Source: Dysidea avara
Taxonomy: Eukaryota > Porifera > Demospongiae > Dictyoceratida > Dysideidae
Assembly: GCF_963678975.1 (NCBI RefSeq)
Contig: NC_089278.1
Location: 15,853,959-15,917,958 of the forward strand
Length of the DNA stretch: 64,000 nucleotides
Direction of reading: 5' to 3'
Below are positions 1 through 12,232 of this stretch, in pieces. Below the pieces are notes generated by a model that was not told where the DNA came from, did not search any database, and saw only the letters and a list, made by a program, of their open reading frames with translations. Numbering within the stretch: the first letter of the stretch is position 1; every line of letters begins with the position of its first letter. The translations under genes were made by a program, and so were the position numbers.

Positions 1-18
1 GGTTTTTTGTTCAAGTTT

Positions 19-189
19 CTGTACAACTGGAAATATTGACGAAAGGAAAATTTGTCAAATTCGCAGCTTTGACAAATTAAAATTTGACAAAAAGCAAGAA
101 TTTAAACACTGAAATTTGAATGAATTAAAATTTGATGAATGTAATGGATTCATCAAACTCGTCTTTCATCAAAATTTCCTGTTGTACAG
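19..189. repeat. Short inverted-repeat (MITE-like) element
   Basis: The left end reads CTGTACAACTGGAAAT and the right end, on the other strand, reads CTGTACAACAGGAAAT, so the element closes as an imperfect foldback of about 170 bp. The interior repeats AT-rich variants of TTTGACAAA and TTTGATGAA. A related run lies near 54240-54340. No reading frame is present. No clear target-site duplication is visible, so the superfamily is not assigned. Confidence 0.5.
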
Positions 190-490
190 TAGTTGATTTT
201 CACATGATTTATATCACATGTCTAAAGCCATTTTGTTCATGTCATCAACTGGAACTAGCTAGCATGCATGTATCTCTTTATGTATCATAATTTTCAAATT
301 TTACTATGCAGTGCACATTATCCATGCTCTAAATATTTAGTATTAAAATAATGTACCTGTATGATGGGAATTTATAAACAAAGCTTGTGCAAAAATGAAT
401 GAATTAATTACATCCCATTGGGAGGCTTGAATAAAAAAGGTGTAACTGTTAAATTCTTGATACAATGAAGCAACAAAAAAAACAGTCACT

Positions 491-576
491 TCCCCAGGGG
501 AGGCTCGAACTCCCAACCTTCGCATGTCTGATACTGTCTATAAGTACGACGCGCTAACCAATTGTGCCACTGGGGA
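491..576 (-). tRNA. tRNA-Ile (anticodon UAU) with a 13-nt intron
   Basis: Read on the minus strand, the acceptor stem TCCCCAG/CTGGGGA pairs fully. The T arm is GGGAG-TTCGAGC-CTCCC with a perfect stem, and the D arm carries AATTGGTTA. The anticodon stem TCGTA/TGCGA encloses the loop CTTATA plus A, giving anticodon UAU. A 13-nt insert, GACAGTATCAGAC, sits just after position 37, the canonical place for tRNA introns. Removing it leaves 73 nt. Nuclear tRNA-Ile(UAU) genes carry an intron in most animals, which fits. One A-C mismatch is present in the D stem. No CCA is encoded, as expected for a eukaryote. Confidence 0.93.
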
Positions 577-1203
577 GTGTTAAGAGAGTGCTGCTATGTA
601 ATGGTATTATACTTTCTAACTAACAATGAGGAATAGACTATAAGAGTAAAGAACACTTTGGACAAGTACCAGCACTAGTTCCAGACTGCTGATCCCACAG
701 CTGCTACTAATACTGTGCCCTAACAACTTTGTGCAAAGGTTGTGTATGTTACAACTCACACGCAAAAAAACTAAATCATGGTGATGTTTGTGATCTCTTT
801 TTGTCAAGTATCTATGATAGTGTTAGTGCTTCCCTACCTACTGGTTGAGATAGCAACTGTAGATTTATACATGTACACATTATCAGATGAATGATGATAC
901 AACATTTCACTGGTTACGAAACTCACAACTCATAGTTTTGTTTTTAAATACTCTAATAGAGCAGTCAGGAGATATGTTGGTGAGAGGTAGCTATTGTCAT
1001 TGTTAGCAGGTCATGACCTTTTTTTTTTTTTTTTTTTTTTTTTGGTCTTCAACCTTCAACTTACAGCTTGGGTAAAGTTGTGATTCAGAATGGAAACCTC
1101 CTTGCCTCTGGGGCCCCACTTTAACTCTTTGCCCTGGGCCCCTTAATTTCTCTGGGCGGCCCTGCATATAAGTATATTACAGTGTTAAATGTTATTATTT
1201 TAG
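577..1203. other. Non-genic stretch with repeat fragments
   Basis: No supported exon was found. It holds one copy of the dispersed palindromic motif CTCTAATAGAG (951-969), a 25-nt T run (1019-1043), and a segment ending CTGGGCGGCCCTG near 1154-1166. That ending resembles the CAGGG-type terminus of the hAT-like elements found elsewhere in the window. Confidence 0.4.
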
Positions 1204-2947
1204 TGATCCAAATGTTACTGTATACGAGATCCGATCAGATGGAATACTAACAACTAATTGTTCTGTGACACTTGAAGCAAGTCCTTTTAGTGTTTGTTTT
1301 GATAATTCTTCTTGTCTTTGGATGTGTCAAGCTGATGAAGTAAACCATCTTGTTTGTTTTGATTGGATTGAGGATAGTACCTCAGTAAGTACAGTCAGCT
1401 AGTTATATACATACAATGATAACACTATAAATATCAAGTCTCATATTGTCCTGTTGACTTTAAATATTGTGACCATATGTTGGCATAGCATTAAACTAAC
1501 CTTATATATTACATTAAAGTGGGCCATCTTGTTGTGGCCAAAACTATAATAAGTAAGAATTTACATGGGACAGAGAATGCATTACTGCATTAGAAACACA
1601 GTAGTAATGTATCATTGTGCTGAGCTCAGTGTATCTTCATATGTGAGTAGATTTATTATGTGTGTTTATTTGTAGTGGAGAAGGATCACTAATAATGATA
1701 ATAGTACTTTAAAGAAATGCAATGAATGGTACAAAAGTCAAGGTATGTAATTTCCATTTTTTGTTATATATGCTGTGAACTATTGCTGACTAATGGTGCC
1801 CTTTACACAACCATAACTCAAACAAGAGCAATGCTACAAGCTTTAACAATGTACCACAATGACAGAATGCATACATTGTAGAAAGGCCTGCATAAAATAT
1901 GCCAGTACAATAAACAGCATAGTAGGCTGGAGTGCTAATGCTAGCATATTAGGTGGATATTTCAAACTATGGAGCTTAATTACATGAAAATACATCAATA
2001 CTGCAGTACCTTATAGAGCAGTCAGTAGAAACTGCAATAGAATACTCAAATGCATTGTAGTGATATTCTCTAACAGAACAGTCACTTTGTAGTGAAATAT
2101 TCTAATAGAGCATTCACTGATTAAAATGTTCCAAGATAATGTTGCTAACCTAGGAACATAATGTAAGCATAATGGGAACACTGGTGAGCATAATAGGTGA
2201 AAATTATGGGAAATTCCTGAAAGCATTTTGGACAAAACTTTGAGCATATTTGACTCAGGCCTAATTGTAGATTTGCTCTGGTTGCACAAAGACGTTGGTT
2301 TGTAGGAGCACATCGTTAGCTTCATATGTTGGGTGATTATTGTACAGAAGAGGTTGGTCACACATCATTAAACATTTTGTGATCTCAAAGTAAAGTTTAA
2401 TACTTCACAGTATCAATATAAAGTATTCTAATATACAAATAAATTACAATTCCCAGAGTGACTGTCCTTCTTTCAACGCTTTGTGTGACTTTCATAGCTA
2501 AGAAACAAACACTACAATACACATACTACTTCTTGTGAATGTGAGACAAAAGGACTTCATAAAAACGATACCAATTACATGTCAATTACACGTAGCAGAG
2601 AGCTATGATGAGTAACCTCATCCGAGTTGAAGCACATGATTACCTGCAGGCACACTTCCCTGTATTCACATATATATAGACAGAAACACGTTAATTTGTA
2701 CAATTTATAGACCAACATGTCTAGCATCATCCTTCCCTTTGATACAGCATATACGCGTTGAATTATGTTTTGTAGCAAACAATTGTAAGATAAATTATTT
2801 TTAGTGTAGTATCAATTCATTTTTTTCCTAGGTGCATATTGTAAGGAGAGAAAGCTTTCTGTGTTACGTAAACAAGAAATAGACAATGTCTCGACTTATA
2901 TGAAAGTAAAAGAAGAGAGAATAACTGCAACTGAAAAACGATACTGA
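1204..2947 (+). CDS. 3' end of an unrecognised cysteine-rich extracellular protein
   Basis: Three exons are supported by splice signals and phase: 1204-1384 (preceded by TTTTAG, followed by GTAAGT), 1676-1742 (phase 0 in, phase 1 out) and 2832-2947 (ends TGA). They give about 120 residues. The first exon contains several N-X-S/T sequons (such as NVT, NCS, NSS) and cysteines in CSV, VCF, SSCLWMC and LVCF contexts, typical of a secreted or cell-surface domain. The last exon is strongly charged (KEERITATEKRY at the end) with no membrane segment seen, so the product could be secreted or anchored earlier. Upstream exons are missing: either they lie left of the window or I could not find them. I do not recognise the family. 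It is convergent with the minus-strand membrane protein gene that ends at 3245. Confidence 0.55.
2011..2125 (+). repeat. Cluster of the dispersed CTCTAATAGAG / AGCAGTCA motif
   Basis: Three degenerate copies lie in near-tandem: TTATAGAGCAGTCAG, TTCTCTAACAGAACAGTCAC and TATTCTAATAGAGCATTCAC. Spacing is about 30-35 nt. The cluster is in an intron of the gene ending at 2947. The same motif recurs across the window, as described in the findings. Confidence 0.6.
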
Positions 2948-3244
2948 ATTTTGTTTTAATGCAGTTCAGAATGTTGTAATAATTGTATGTATAATTAATC
3001 TTCAAGTCTCTAAAACCCACTAGAGACCCCAAGGAAGATCATTTAAATCCTTTTGCTAGCAGGTATGGTAATCTGCTAACCCCAAATTGAGGGAGTCAGT
3101 AGATAATATGATAAATTCATCAATATGTATGCAACATTTTCATATATTAAATGTACTGATATTAATATGTTCGAAGCATAAAAATTTGCATACCTAAAAA
3201 TCCAACTAAGCGTGCATGTGTGTGGCTCCAACAATACAATGGAG

Positions 3245-6200
3245 TTATTCAGATGTCACTACAGGGTTCTGTACAACAGTATACTCTCCAGAGCCCTTGA
3301 CTGGAATAGTAACAAGTGGTTTCTTATCATCAAAGTTAACATCATCGTATACATCACTGTTAGGGTTGATGAATGACATACCACCATCTACTGGACGACG
3401 CTTCACATCTAGACTCCTGCTGTATAAAAAGTTAACACAATAATATGAAGATGAACTATATTGCCAACAGAATAAATTTTATAACATACATTATCTAAGT
3501 AAATCCTAGCATATCTGTCCACAACATGACTGTACACCACTGTATGAGGTATACATGAGGATTGTTATCACTTAACTCCACAAGTGCAAAATCTGTGCCA
3601 GTGGCTTTTAAGTTTCTGCGGTGTGCTTGAGGATTGTTATATACTATACTGATTTGATTTGTGCTGCAAGGGTACAGTACTATTTTAACCCAAAAATAAG
3701 TTATAAACTGTTCAAATAATAAAAAAAAATGTTGCACTGCAGTAATTATTCAATGATGCGGCTAAGTACTAGTTAAAGCTCAGCTTTGGAAAAAAAATTA
3801 AGCAATAGGGTGAGGTTACATGACGGACTAATTTTGAGACAACACCTGAGTGATGTATGTGTGGTTTTATATATGAATGTGGAACTGCAGTTTCTGACAG
3901 CTCTAAACCAGCCTAGAAGTCTCAGGACTATGCATTTAGTACACATTTCAAGACTGCACTCAATACATACAGTGAAGATAATAGCTGCCTACTTGTGTTT
4001 CCTGTAGGCATAACATCTAACTATGAAAATCGCCAGTCCCACGACAATAAAACCAACTGAAACTGTTGCAATAATAGGCTTCCCACTCCTCCGTTCATTG
4101 TGTGTGATGTAGTAATCATCTTCAATATAATCCTACACCAGTAACAATAATACAATATTCACACATAACAAAAATATTTCTTTCTCAATTTCTTACTGGT
4201 AGCAATTAAAGTGGTACTCTAAAAATTTAATGGCACTTACAAATCTATTAATAATAATTGTTAGATGCTGGCGAAGTGGTTATATAAAAAAAATAAAAAT
4301 AAAAAAAAGTCTTGAGGTATAAAATTAGGAAATGCGTAAGAGAAAAACCTACCACACCTCTGTCAAAGTGAAATCCAACACATCATGTTATATAGGAGAT
4401 TAACTTACAGGTACTTCATCTGTAGGAAAGTCATCCTCATAAATAGGAGTAGGTGGCAAAGAACCTATAAGAGATAACACGAAAAGCAAAGTAATAACTA
4501 GACACTAATTTAAAACTGAACAAAGCACAAAACATAGTGACCAACTAAAATTGGTTTATAACTTTCCACTGCTAAAGGCTATCCGAATATAATTTTCCCC
4601 AAGTCACATCTGTTAGTCATTACTGTGCAAGTTAGATGTCTGAAATTTACAGTTTTGGAAAGCTTTTCCCAAGCAGACAATAGGACTACAATGGAATGCT
4701 TTGACAAGATGAGTAAAGGTCAGGCATCCCTGTGAGCTTCCCTTGCACTCGCACTCAAATCACTCTCAACTGATAAAAGAAAGAGACTGGCTACTTCTCT
4801 GCTACAGTAAAAGCACACACTATTTAAATGACATTCCTTTATTTGTATAATACTGTACATGTCCTGTAAAGTATTAAATAATAGTATGGTTCATAAGCCC
4901 AGTATCTACCATTCAATTCTAGCAGTTCCATAGACATTTAGTGCAACCAAAATCCCACTTTACAGTGCCCATACAATCACACTTACCAGCTCCAGTTGGT
5001 TCAGTTGGACAACAACTGATTTCAGCTTGCAGGAAAGTGTGTTCATTGTGGTAGCGGCTGTTACAATGGTTACGAAGCTATAGGATTACAAATAAGCTCA
5101 CTGCAGTACCGTATGTGTATAAACTATATTGCATTTTTTTTAAATGTCATGCACAGAGCTGAGCTTGACCATAGTGTACTTACAAATTATAAGTGTACTT
5201 AAATATTTGATCATGTCCTTACTTTAGTTGAATAGTAGTATTTGGCTTCTGAGGTAACCCTAAATCCACATTGAATACGTCCAATCTTCTCCCATTCTTC
5301 TTGGGTTTTGCATCCCATTTCTTCATTTCCTAGCACTATGCTAATGCACGGTGGGTTGTCAACTGTGTCGAGATATAAACAAAAAAGAAGCTGAAGTTTA
5401 CTACAGTTACCATAGTACCTCCAGATTAACACGTAAGGGAAACAAATAGCACTACATACATAAGCCCTTACATGTAAATAAGTAAGTAAGTAAGTAATAG
5501 TATGCACTTGCTCTGAGTTCTCTCTTAAATTCAGCTAGATTACTTGTGTTTGGCATAATTCCAACCTAGCTATACTTTACCTGGCCCATGTAAACACTAG
5601 AGCTAGTCTTATTACATCCGGTCTTTCTTTCTTTCCAGTGAGCTGATTGTATAATAGTTTGCCTCAATATAGAACTGCTGTCACAAACCATGGTGAATAT
5701 ATCCCACATGCAAATAATTAAGTTGCTTCTAAATATTCCACAATTAAACCTGAAGCAAGTTGCATGTGTTAGGGAGTTGCTCACCACTAAAGTGAGGAAT
5801 GTTGTGAAGTTATACCGTACATGTAGCCACAAACCACTGAGGTATTACTGACTGTATACATCAGTTTAATTAATAATGACATCTACCTATCTTCTATCAT
5901 GTAAAGACTATCGTAGATATACAACTATAACTAGCTGATACATTACCTATATTTGCCACACTATTTGGTATGCAAATAGCAACAGACACTTGCAGAAGAT
6001 ACCGATTCACAACAGCTTTACAGCTGTATCCTGGAGAACACTGCTTCTTTTCACATGGATCATGTGAGTCTATCGGTCTCCTGTTGTAGGTCAACATCTC
6101 TTTTGCTACCTTTGGCACAAATGGCTTATTAAAGTCATCACTGAAGTGTTGGTCAGGCTTGGCTCCACCCAAGGCTATGCCATCATCTGTGATACCAAGT

Positions 6201-6935
6201 GCAAAGTAGCAACACTGTGTAAAGAAAGGTAAGTCATAAACACACAGTACTGTCCACTCTGACACAACGCTCAGTGCCGCGGGCAATTCTATTTCTACAG
6301 CCGGCTTAATTTCATCATCAACAGTCAGCAACTATTGACAGTTTTAAAGAATCTGTTCATCTCTTGTAGCTACATTCAGTAGCACTTATGGTCCTAGTAT
6401 AATAAATGTCTATACCTGCACATGCATGTAGCTATGACAGGGATTGATTGATTTTTATTTTTAGCTCAAATATTCGGCATAGCTGTTCTTCCATACAAGA
6501 GCGTACAAAGAACAAACGTACAATTGCAATAAACATCTCGATAAAGCATGCAGGGTAGGGTCTCAGTTCTACAGTTCACTGAGCCACGCCTATTCGCGGG
6601 ATACATCTGAATCAGATTGTTCACCATTTACTACACAGTTATACATTTCGTAGTTCCGAAAAACTATTAACTGCTGTACTTTTTGGGCTTTATGGCTATC
6701 GTCCGACACAGTTTGCAGTTCGTCTGCCGTACTGAACGAGGTACTGAACGAGGTACTGAACGAGGTACTGAACGAGGTACTGAACATTAAAATTCCTCAC
6801 CAAAATTATAACGGTCAGCTTCATGCTGACATTCAGTCTCTTTTGACAGAGTATACTCCCTTCAGTCTGAGGTTCAGCAATGGCGATGAAATGGTAAACA
6901 ACAACGTAAATTAAATAATTTCCGTCGTATAACAT
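3245..6935 (-). CDS. Unrecognised type I membrane protein, 7 exons
   Basis: Exons in coding order: 6801-6935, 5947-6331, 5223-5362, 4987-5077, 4409-4464, 3993-4132, 3245-3419. All junctions have GT..AG signals and the lengths total 1122 nt, giving 373 residues with phases that close. The start at 6935 precedes a hydrophobic stretch (LIYVVVYHFIAIA); an inner ATG at 6824 (MKLTVIIL, continuing LLTV) is the alternative. The ectodomain has about 14 cysteines, including a follistatin/EGF-like spacing (DPCEKKQCSPGYSCKA) around residue 135 and a CC pair. An acidic stalk (YEDDFPTDEVPDYIEDDYY) precedes one membrane helix (IIATVSVGFIVVGLAIFIV), then a basic stop-transfer and a tail of about 65 residues with tyrosines in NPNSDVYDDV and GEYTVV. 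The last acceptor is NAGNAG and could add or drop one residue. It looks like a surface receptor or adhesion protein; no family is recognised. Confidence 0.75.
6729..6786. repeat. 12-bp minisatellite (GTACTGAACGAG), 4.8 copies
   Basis: Perfect tandem copies start at 6729 and break off in the fifth. The array lies in the first intron of the minus-strand membrane protein gene, about 15 bp from the predicted donor of exon 1. Because the unit is a multiple of three it creates open frames of FSTS repeats, but no splice evidence supports coding use. Confidence 0.85.
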
Positions 6936-7440
6936 AGATTACGGATGATCACGTGTCCAGAGACAGTTTATTGTAACGCTAGAGTAACGCTGCAGAGTGA
7001 TAACATTGAATGAAAGGATCAACTTAATAAGTAGTAAGTTGTTTGATTTCGTGACATGATGTTGTGCCTACAGCAACTATTTTAACCCCAGTGCCAGTTT
7101 CATGTCATGATGTGGAACTGTTGATTAATTAACGTGCTTTAAACTTTTAACACGTTTACATACAATATTATGAAGTCTATTGTACTTGCTCAGTTGTGCT
7201 TGAAAATATAACGGGACGTTGCGTAACATTCTACAACAAATATGGTGACATGCATATATACATTGTTCTTGGCTGATTTGTTGTACTCGAAGTCTGTTTG
7301 TAAGCTGCAGGACACAGGTGTTTGGTTTAAAGATGAGTATGTATAACAAACTGCACTTTTGGCTGTGACATTCTTCGCTCATTTTGACTCACAATGGGTT
7401 TCATATGAATGTTGCATTATTTGTAGTAGTCCCCTTGACC

Positions 7441-7788
7441 TTAGGCCAGGCAAACTTGATTACTTGTTTCTCATCCACAAAAATTCGGATTTCCATGCGG
7501 GCGGGAGGTCATTTTTCATTATTCATTGTTAAAGAAAATACTCCAAATCTAGCTGTCTGTTACTATAAAGGTTAGCTAAAGCCTTTTAAGAACTAGTACT
7601 TACGTTTTACCACTGTTTCTGAGGTGCAAGTGAGATTTACTGAGCTGTAAAATGATAGCCAGCCTTCTTAGCACCGAAATACGTGTGCACATGACTGATA
7701 ACAGTAATAATGAAATTAGAGGCAGTGGGATAAAAAGGGATGCAGGCGGGGATGAGAAACAATTAATCAAGTTTGCCTGGCCTTACAG
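7441..7788. mobile_element. MITE-like element with ~38-bp inverted ends
   Basis: The left arm, from TTAGGCCAGGCAAACTTGAT onward (7441-7476), is matched on the opposite strand by 7750-7788 with only a few differences. The two arms share the core GGCCAGGCAAACTTGATTA and end in TTTCTCATCC. They are about 270 bp apart. The interior has no transposase. The superfamily is not determined because no clean target duplication was found. Confidence 0.6.
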
Positions 7789-8016
7789 TGACTATTACTT
7801 TTATGTGCTTACGTATAATGATTTATTGATACATGTGCAGTAGAAAAGTTTATGGATGGTGTAATTTACAAAAATTCTAACTACAAATAATTTTTTTATA
7901 TAACGAAACTATCAATATTATCCCCCACCTACCTTCTCCTGTGGCTTGACTTTAAAAAAAATCTAATTATCCACTTTGGGGGCTCACATAGCATGGCTAG
8001 GGTTAGTTTTTATGTA

Positions 8017-8416
8017 CCCACTATAGTATGTTCACGTTGAGCTGAACCCTGAAAAACAGCTAAAAATTAAAAGTGGATTTTTTCTCAACACAGTTAACAT
8101 TTCTGCCAACCAGATAATTATTGGTAACAGCAAAGGTGTCAACAACAGACACGTACGGTTTGGCTCCATTACAAGTTCGGGAAAGGGCTCTAATGAACAC
8201 TGTACTTATATGGCTTTCCCCATAGGAAATGTACTATGAAAAGTTTGATTGGCTGTAAATATTATGTCAAAACATTTGAACAAAAAGATTTTGAAATATT
8301 TTTAGCGGGTCAAGCAGTACTACAAATGAGCCAAATTTCAAGATCGTGTGTAATTGCATCCATGAGCTATTAAATGTTTTTGAGGATTCAGCTCAACGCG
8401 AACATACTATAGTAGG
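8017..8416. mobile_element. MITE-like element with ~41-bp inverted ends
   Basis: The left arm at 8017-8057 carries ACTATAGTATGTTC followed by GTTGAGCTGAA. The right arm at 8376-8416 carries the complement with a handful of changes. The element ends about 190 bp before the start codon of the Spinster gene, so it probably lies in that gene's promoter or 5' UTR. A solitary end of the same family occurs near 29555-29585 (GAACGCGAACAGACTATAG). Confidence 0.6.
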
Positions 8417-8607
8417 ACAGAATTTTGGGACAAAATCCCCTAGTGATCCCGGGAGGGGGGTAGTGGGGCTTACTATTGATAGGTGCGTAATGACAACAAT
8501 TATTATAATGCAACTGTGAAAGATTTTGCAACATATACACAATATATGACTGTACTGTCTCAAATGATATTATGGATGCTTGACCATAGGTAACTCCATC
8601 TATAACT

Positions 8608-11600
8608 ATGGAAGAAAGTGTACGTTTTGTTAAGAGTACACATCTTTCTGATAATGACAATGAATCAGAGACAATGGAGTCCAACCTTAATGAAGTCTGC
8701 ATGGATACCAGTTCTGCTGATGAAACCAGTGAAACTGAGATCATAAGACCAGCTGCCTCAAAAACAGGGAAGAAAATTTGGCCACTTCAGATGAGCTACT
8801 TTGCAAACTTAAACAATGCCAACCAAATCAGTTTACATCCTTACATCGTCCTAATATTATTATTGTTAATATATGTACTAAATCAAGCTGACAGGCTTGT
8901 GTTGCCGGTGGTGATACCTGCTGGCCTGAGGTGTACACTGAGCTCTTCTGGTGAATGTGACAACTCCACATCCAACAGTTCCAACAGTACTGGTCATGAA
9001 GATTGTATATCATTCAATGATTATGAACAAGGTCTAATCACTGGACCAGCCTTCACTGTTGTCTATGTGTTATTTGGTCTACCCATATCAAGAATAGCTG
9101 ATCGGTGGAGTAGGTCCATCACCCTGTTGGTAGGGTTGACAAGTTGGTCTTGTATTGTACTCTTCACTGGATTTGTGAAGACATTTTGGCAACTGCTATT
9201 GTTTAGAATACTTCTAGGAATTGGAGAAGTGAGTATTTGTTACATAAGAAATAAGAATTCTTCCTTATACGCCATCATTCAGAGCTCAAAATAACACTGT
9301 CATTTGTCATTTTCTGACCCAAAAGCCACAATGACCAACTAAATTAAAAATGGTCTAACTTCATGACCTACATTAATAAGCAGTTATAAACACATTGTGT
9401 ATATATGTAAACTGCTACTTATGTACCAGTGGCCGACCATGTTGCATGTTGGTCTGTCATTTTGACAGATCAAGTAAGATACCTTATATTATGCACTGAT
9501 CATTGTTATAAGATGCTACTATTTCAGTATGGTGATGGTGTATGTTCAGAAACACTGTTTGTTGGATAATGGCTGACTACTGCTTGCTCAAAGATCGCAA
9601 TGGGAATTTTAAATTGAGTTTCCATACTTTGTTTGCTGTACATATGTTAGGTGATTGCTTACACAATTTCCACAGCACCTGTAATGTTTTACTGTTTTTT
9701 GTAAAATGTGTCACATTTAATGTTATCCCTGTTTAGAGAGATAAAAAATTTTCTCATTAAAATTTGAGGGCATATTTTGTCACAAATTACTGACAGTTCA
9801 TGATGTTGGTGCCTGTAATTCATGAATTATTCACCCTCACTGAGATTTCAACTCACTATTATTATAGACTGTTAACAAGATATTGTAGTACTGAATAGCT
9901 ATGCAGCTAGCTAGCAATTCATCAGTAAATTTTCTCTAAAGGATTGTTAACTCCAACTACCATAATTTCCCCCCTTAAAATTACCACCTTATATGGCATC
10001 TGCCATGTGTACATGTTTTGTGTTACAGGCTACATGCAACCCTGTGGCTTATTCACTGATTTCAGACTACTTCTCAACTGACAGGAGAGCCAGTACATTA
10101 TCAGTGTATCATGTTGGAGTGTATATTGGTAAGTACTACAGTTGTACATGTGTGTGTGTGTGTGGAGAATACTACAATGCCTGTAATGATCACAGCTATA
10201 AAGGTTTGGAAAAAAGACACTTGTACCGTAGCTGTAAGGCCCTGTAGCTGTGAGCCTGCTGCTCCTGCTAACAGATTGAACTTGTAAATTTTCTTATATG
10301 TACCACATTCAGAATATTTGTGTCCTTTCTGAGGTTCTTTCAACTACCTGCCATGATAAAGTTTAACATAACCATTTTGCTTCATTACCGATGCTTGTCT
10401 ACAGGTGTTAGTAGTTATGTTAACTGTGTTTATGTGTTAGGTGGTGCTATTGGATACTTTTGTGGACTACTGAACACCACTTTAAACTGGAGATGGACAT
10501 TTCGTATACTAGGGATCGCGGGTCTCACTGTAGTTCCCTTGTCAATTTTCATACTTTATGAGCCCAGAGTGATCAGGGAGAATCGAAGACAACGTCGAAG
10601 GGGCCGATCTTCATACAGTATACTGGTCAGCTTTGTGATGTACACAATGTATATTGTATGAACATACTATCATGTCCAGATACAGTGGACTCTCAATTAT
10701 CCAAGCCCCAGTGGTCTCAGAAGTGGTCAACTGATAACCAGAGCCCAGTCATTTCTGTATGGGCATCTGTTAACAATCCTTTTCAATTTTGGGATAAGAT
10801 ATTGGAGGGTTCACTGTATGTATCCTAGCTACAGTTGTATGTATCATGTTGAGGGCTACATGTGACATGTAGAATCCCACATGTTTAATTGTATCTTTTT
10901 TACAGGAAGTCTTCATGCACTTAGTGAAGTCACTATCTTACTGGGTTCTCTTAGTTGCTGCATCAGTACGGAACATTGCTGGCTATTCTATCGGTGCTTG
11001 GCTCCCCACCTACTTTGTCAGAGAATATGGAGTATCATCAGCAGATTTTGGTTTACCTGTTGGATTTGTGGTACTGTGTGGAGGTACTATGGGATCTTTG
11101 ATAGGTGGTTTTGTAGCTGATAGGTAAGTGTATAGTGTTGTTGTATACACACATTTATTATTATTAATGCTTTACAGTTACACCTTATTTGCTATAAGTC
11201 ATCGTTTAAGTCTGAGTCAGGTAATCCAATTAAGGCTGCAGCACAAGTTGCTGTCAGACCTTCAGCATTGACCACTGTTAAGCATTAATAATTATTTACG
11301 TATAGTGTACACTGTATCTTAATGGTAAGAAGAAACAACAGAATTAAAATTACAGTGCAACTTTGTTGTTTGCTTTATTTCAGGGTGAAGCGTAGATGGA
11401 GTAGTGGAGTGGCAGAAGCTTGTGTTATCGCTGTTAGTCAGGTATGATATATGCAACCGTCTGTACTTTACGCATGAAGCTACTTGTTCCTGTATAATGT
11501 GACACTATTTTTTGTGTAGTTTTTAGCTGTTCCATGTATTGCTGGTGTTTTACTTGCCCCTACCCCAAGTTCATCATATGGTTTACTATTCTTGGCCTAT

Positions 11601-12113
11601 ATCACTGCGGAGACTTGGTTGGGACCTGCTGCTTCCATCGTACAGGTACAGTACGTGTGTGACTGTTCGTCATCGTAATTGTCACATGTGTAGTGTTTCT
11701 GTTAAGACATGTCTTACCACACATGCATACCCTTGTGTAGGGTATATGTATGCCGGCAATGAGAGCACAAGCTTCATCTGTTTACATCGCAGTTATCACC
11801 ATTACAGCTAGTGCCGGGCCTGTACTGGTAAGTATTTTACTCACATCATGTGTTAGTGTAGTTTAGTGGTTTGTACTAGCTGTTCATTCTTATAATACTG
11901 TAGGTTCCTACCTTGTTTGATACTTTTCATGGATTCGAGAAGTGTAAACATGGAGTGGGCTATTCCCTGCTTATGATTGTCACATTTTGTTATACATTAT
12001 CAGCTTTTCTGTTCCTTCTACTTGGGGTGGTCATTAAATGGGAAAGAAAACGCAGTGGATCTTATACAACAGATTATGCAGATCTTCATGAAGATACACC
12101 AAGTAGTGATTGA
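8608..12113 (+). CDS. SPNS: Spinster-like MFS transporter (SPNS family), 8 exons
   Basis: Exons: 8608-9228, 10029-10128, 10405-10625, 10906-11123, 11384-11441, 11520-11645, 11741-11827, 11904-12113. The total is 1641 nt, 546 residues, all phases consistent. Family features: a hydrophilic acidic N-terminus; a first helix (IVLILLLLIYVLNQADR); the MFS loop 2-3 motif GLPISRIADRWSRS near residue 160; LLGIGE joined to ATCNPVAYSLISDYF (Spinster GEA motif region); and an amphipathic WRWTFRILGIAGL stretch. Twelve hydrophobic segments are plausible. An N-glycosylated loop (NSTSNSSNST) lies between helices 1 and 2. Vertebrate SPNS1 exports lysophospholipids from lysosomes and SPNS2 exports sphingosine-1-phosphate; which role applies here cannot be told. 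The C-tail has YTTDYADL, a possible tyrosine sorting signal. It converges on LAP3, with 363 bp between stop codons. Confidence 0.94.
9282..9351 (+). repeat. Dispersed repeat, copy 1 (GACCCAAAAGCCACAA core)
   Basis: About 70 bp match 23855-23932 in the same orientation, sharing CTCAAAATAACA, GACCCAAAAGCCACAA and CCAACTAAATTAAAAAT with small differences. It lies in intron 1 of the Spinster gene, 50 bp after the donor. The class is unknown. Confidence 0.55.
10683..10816. mobile_element. Tc1/mariner-pogo type MITE, 134 bp
   Basis: The ends are CAGTGGACTCTC and, inverted, CAGTGAACCCTC. The element is flanked on both sides by TA, the target duplication of Tc1/mariner elements. It has no coding capacity and lies in intron 3 of the Spinster gene. 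Confidence 0.7.
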
Positions 12114-12232
12114 GTTTACCTTTTCACATATTGTAATATAATATTTGTTCAGAAATATTTTTAATTTATATTAGTACACACATAGTGCTTTATGCTGGCT
12201 GGTGGTTGCTGCTGCAAGTATAGCATTTGTAT

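Larger units (their letters stand above)
6936..8607. other. Intergenic region with two MITE-like elements
   Basis: This is the divergent gap between the minus-strand membrane protein (start 6935) and the plus-strand Spinster transporter (start 8608), so it should hold both promoters. A CACGTG E-box (GATCACGTGTCC, about 6948-6959) sits just upstream of 6935. Two foldback elements (7441-7788 and 8017-8416) fill much of the rest. No gene is seen. Confidence 0.5.

Noticed and set aside
3216-3443. Plus-strand frame of 75 codons
   Set aside because: It is the shadow of the last exon of the minus-strand membrane protein.
5450-5500. Short AGTA repeat mistaken for a possible CRISPR-like or satellite array
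   Set aside because: It is only a few AGTA units in intron DNA. No spaced direct repeats of CRISPR type occur anywhere, and the genome is eukaryotic.
6590-6787. Minus frame starting with FSTS repeats
   Set aside because: The repeat residues come from the 12-bp minisatellite, which falls in intron 1. No donor joins this frame to the next exon in phase.
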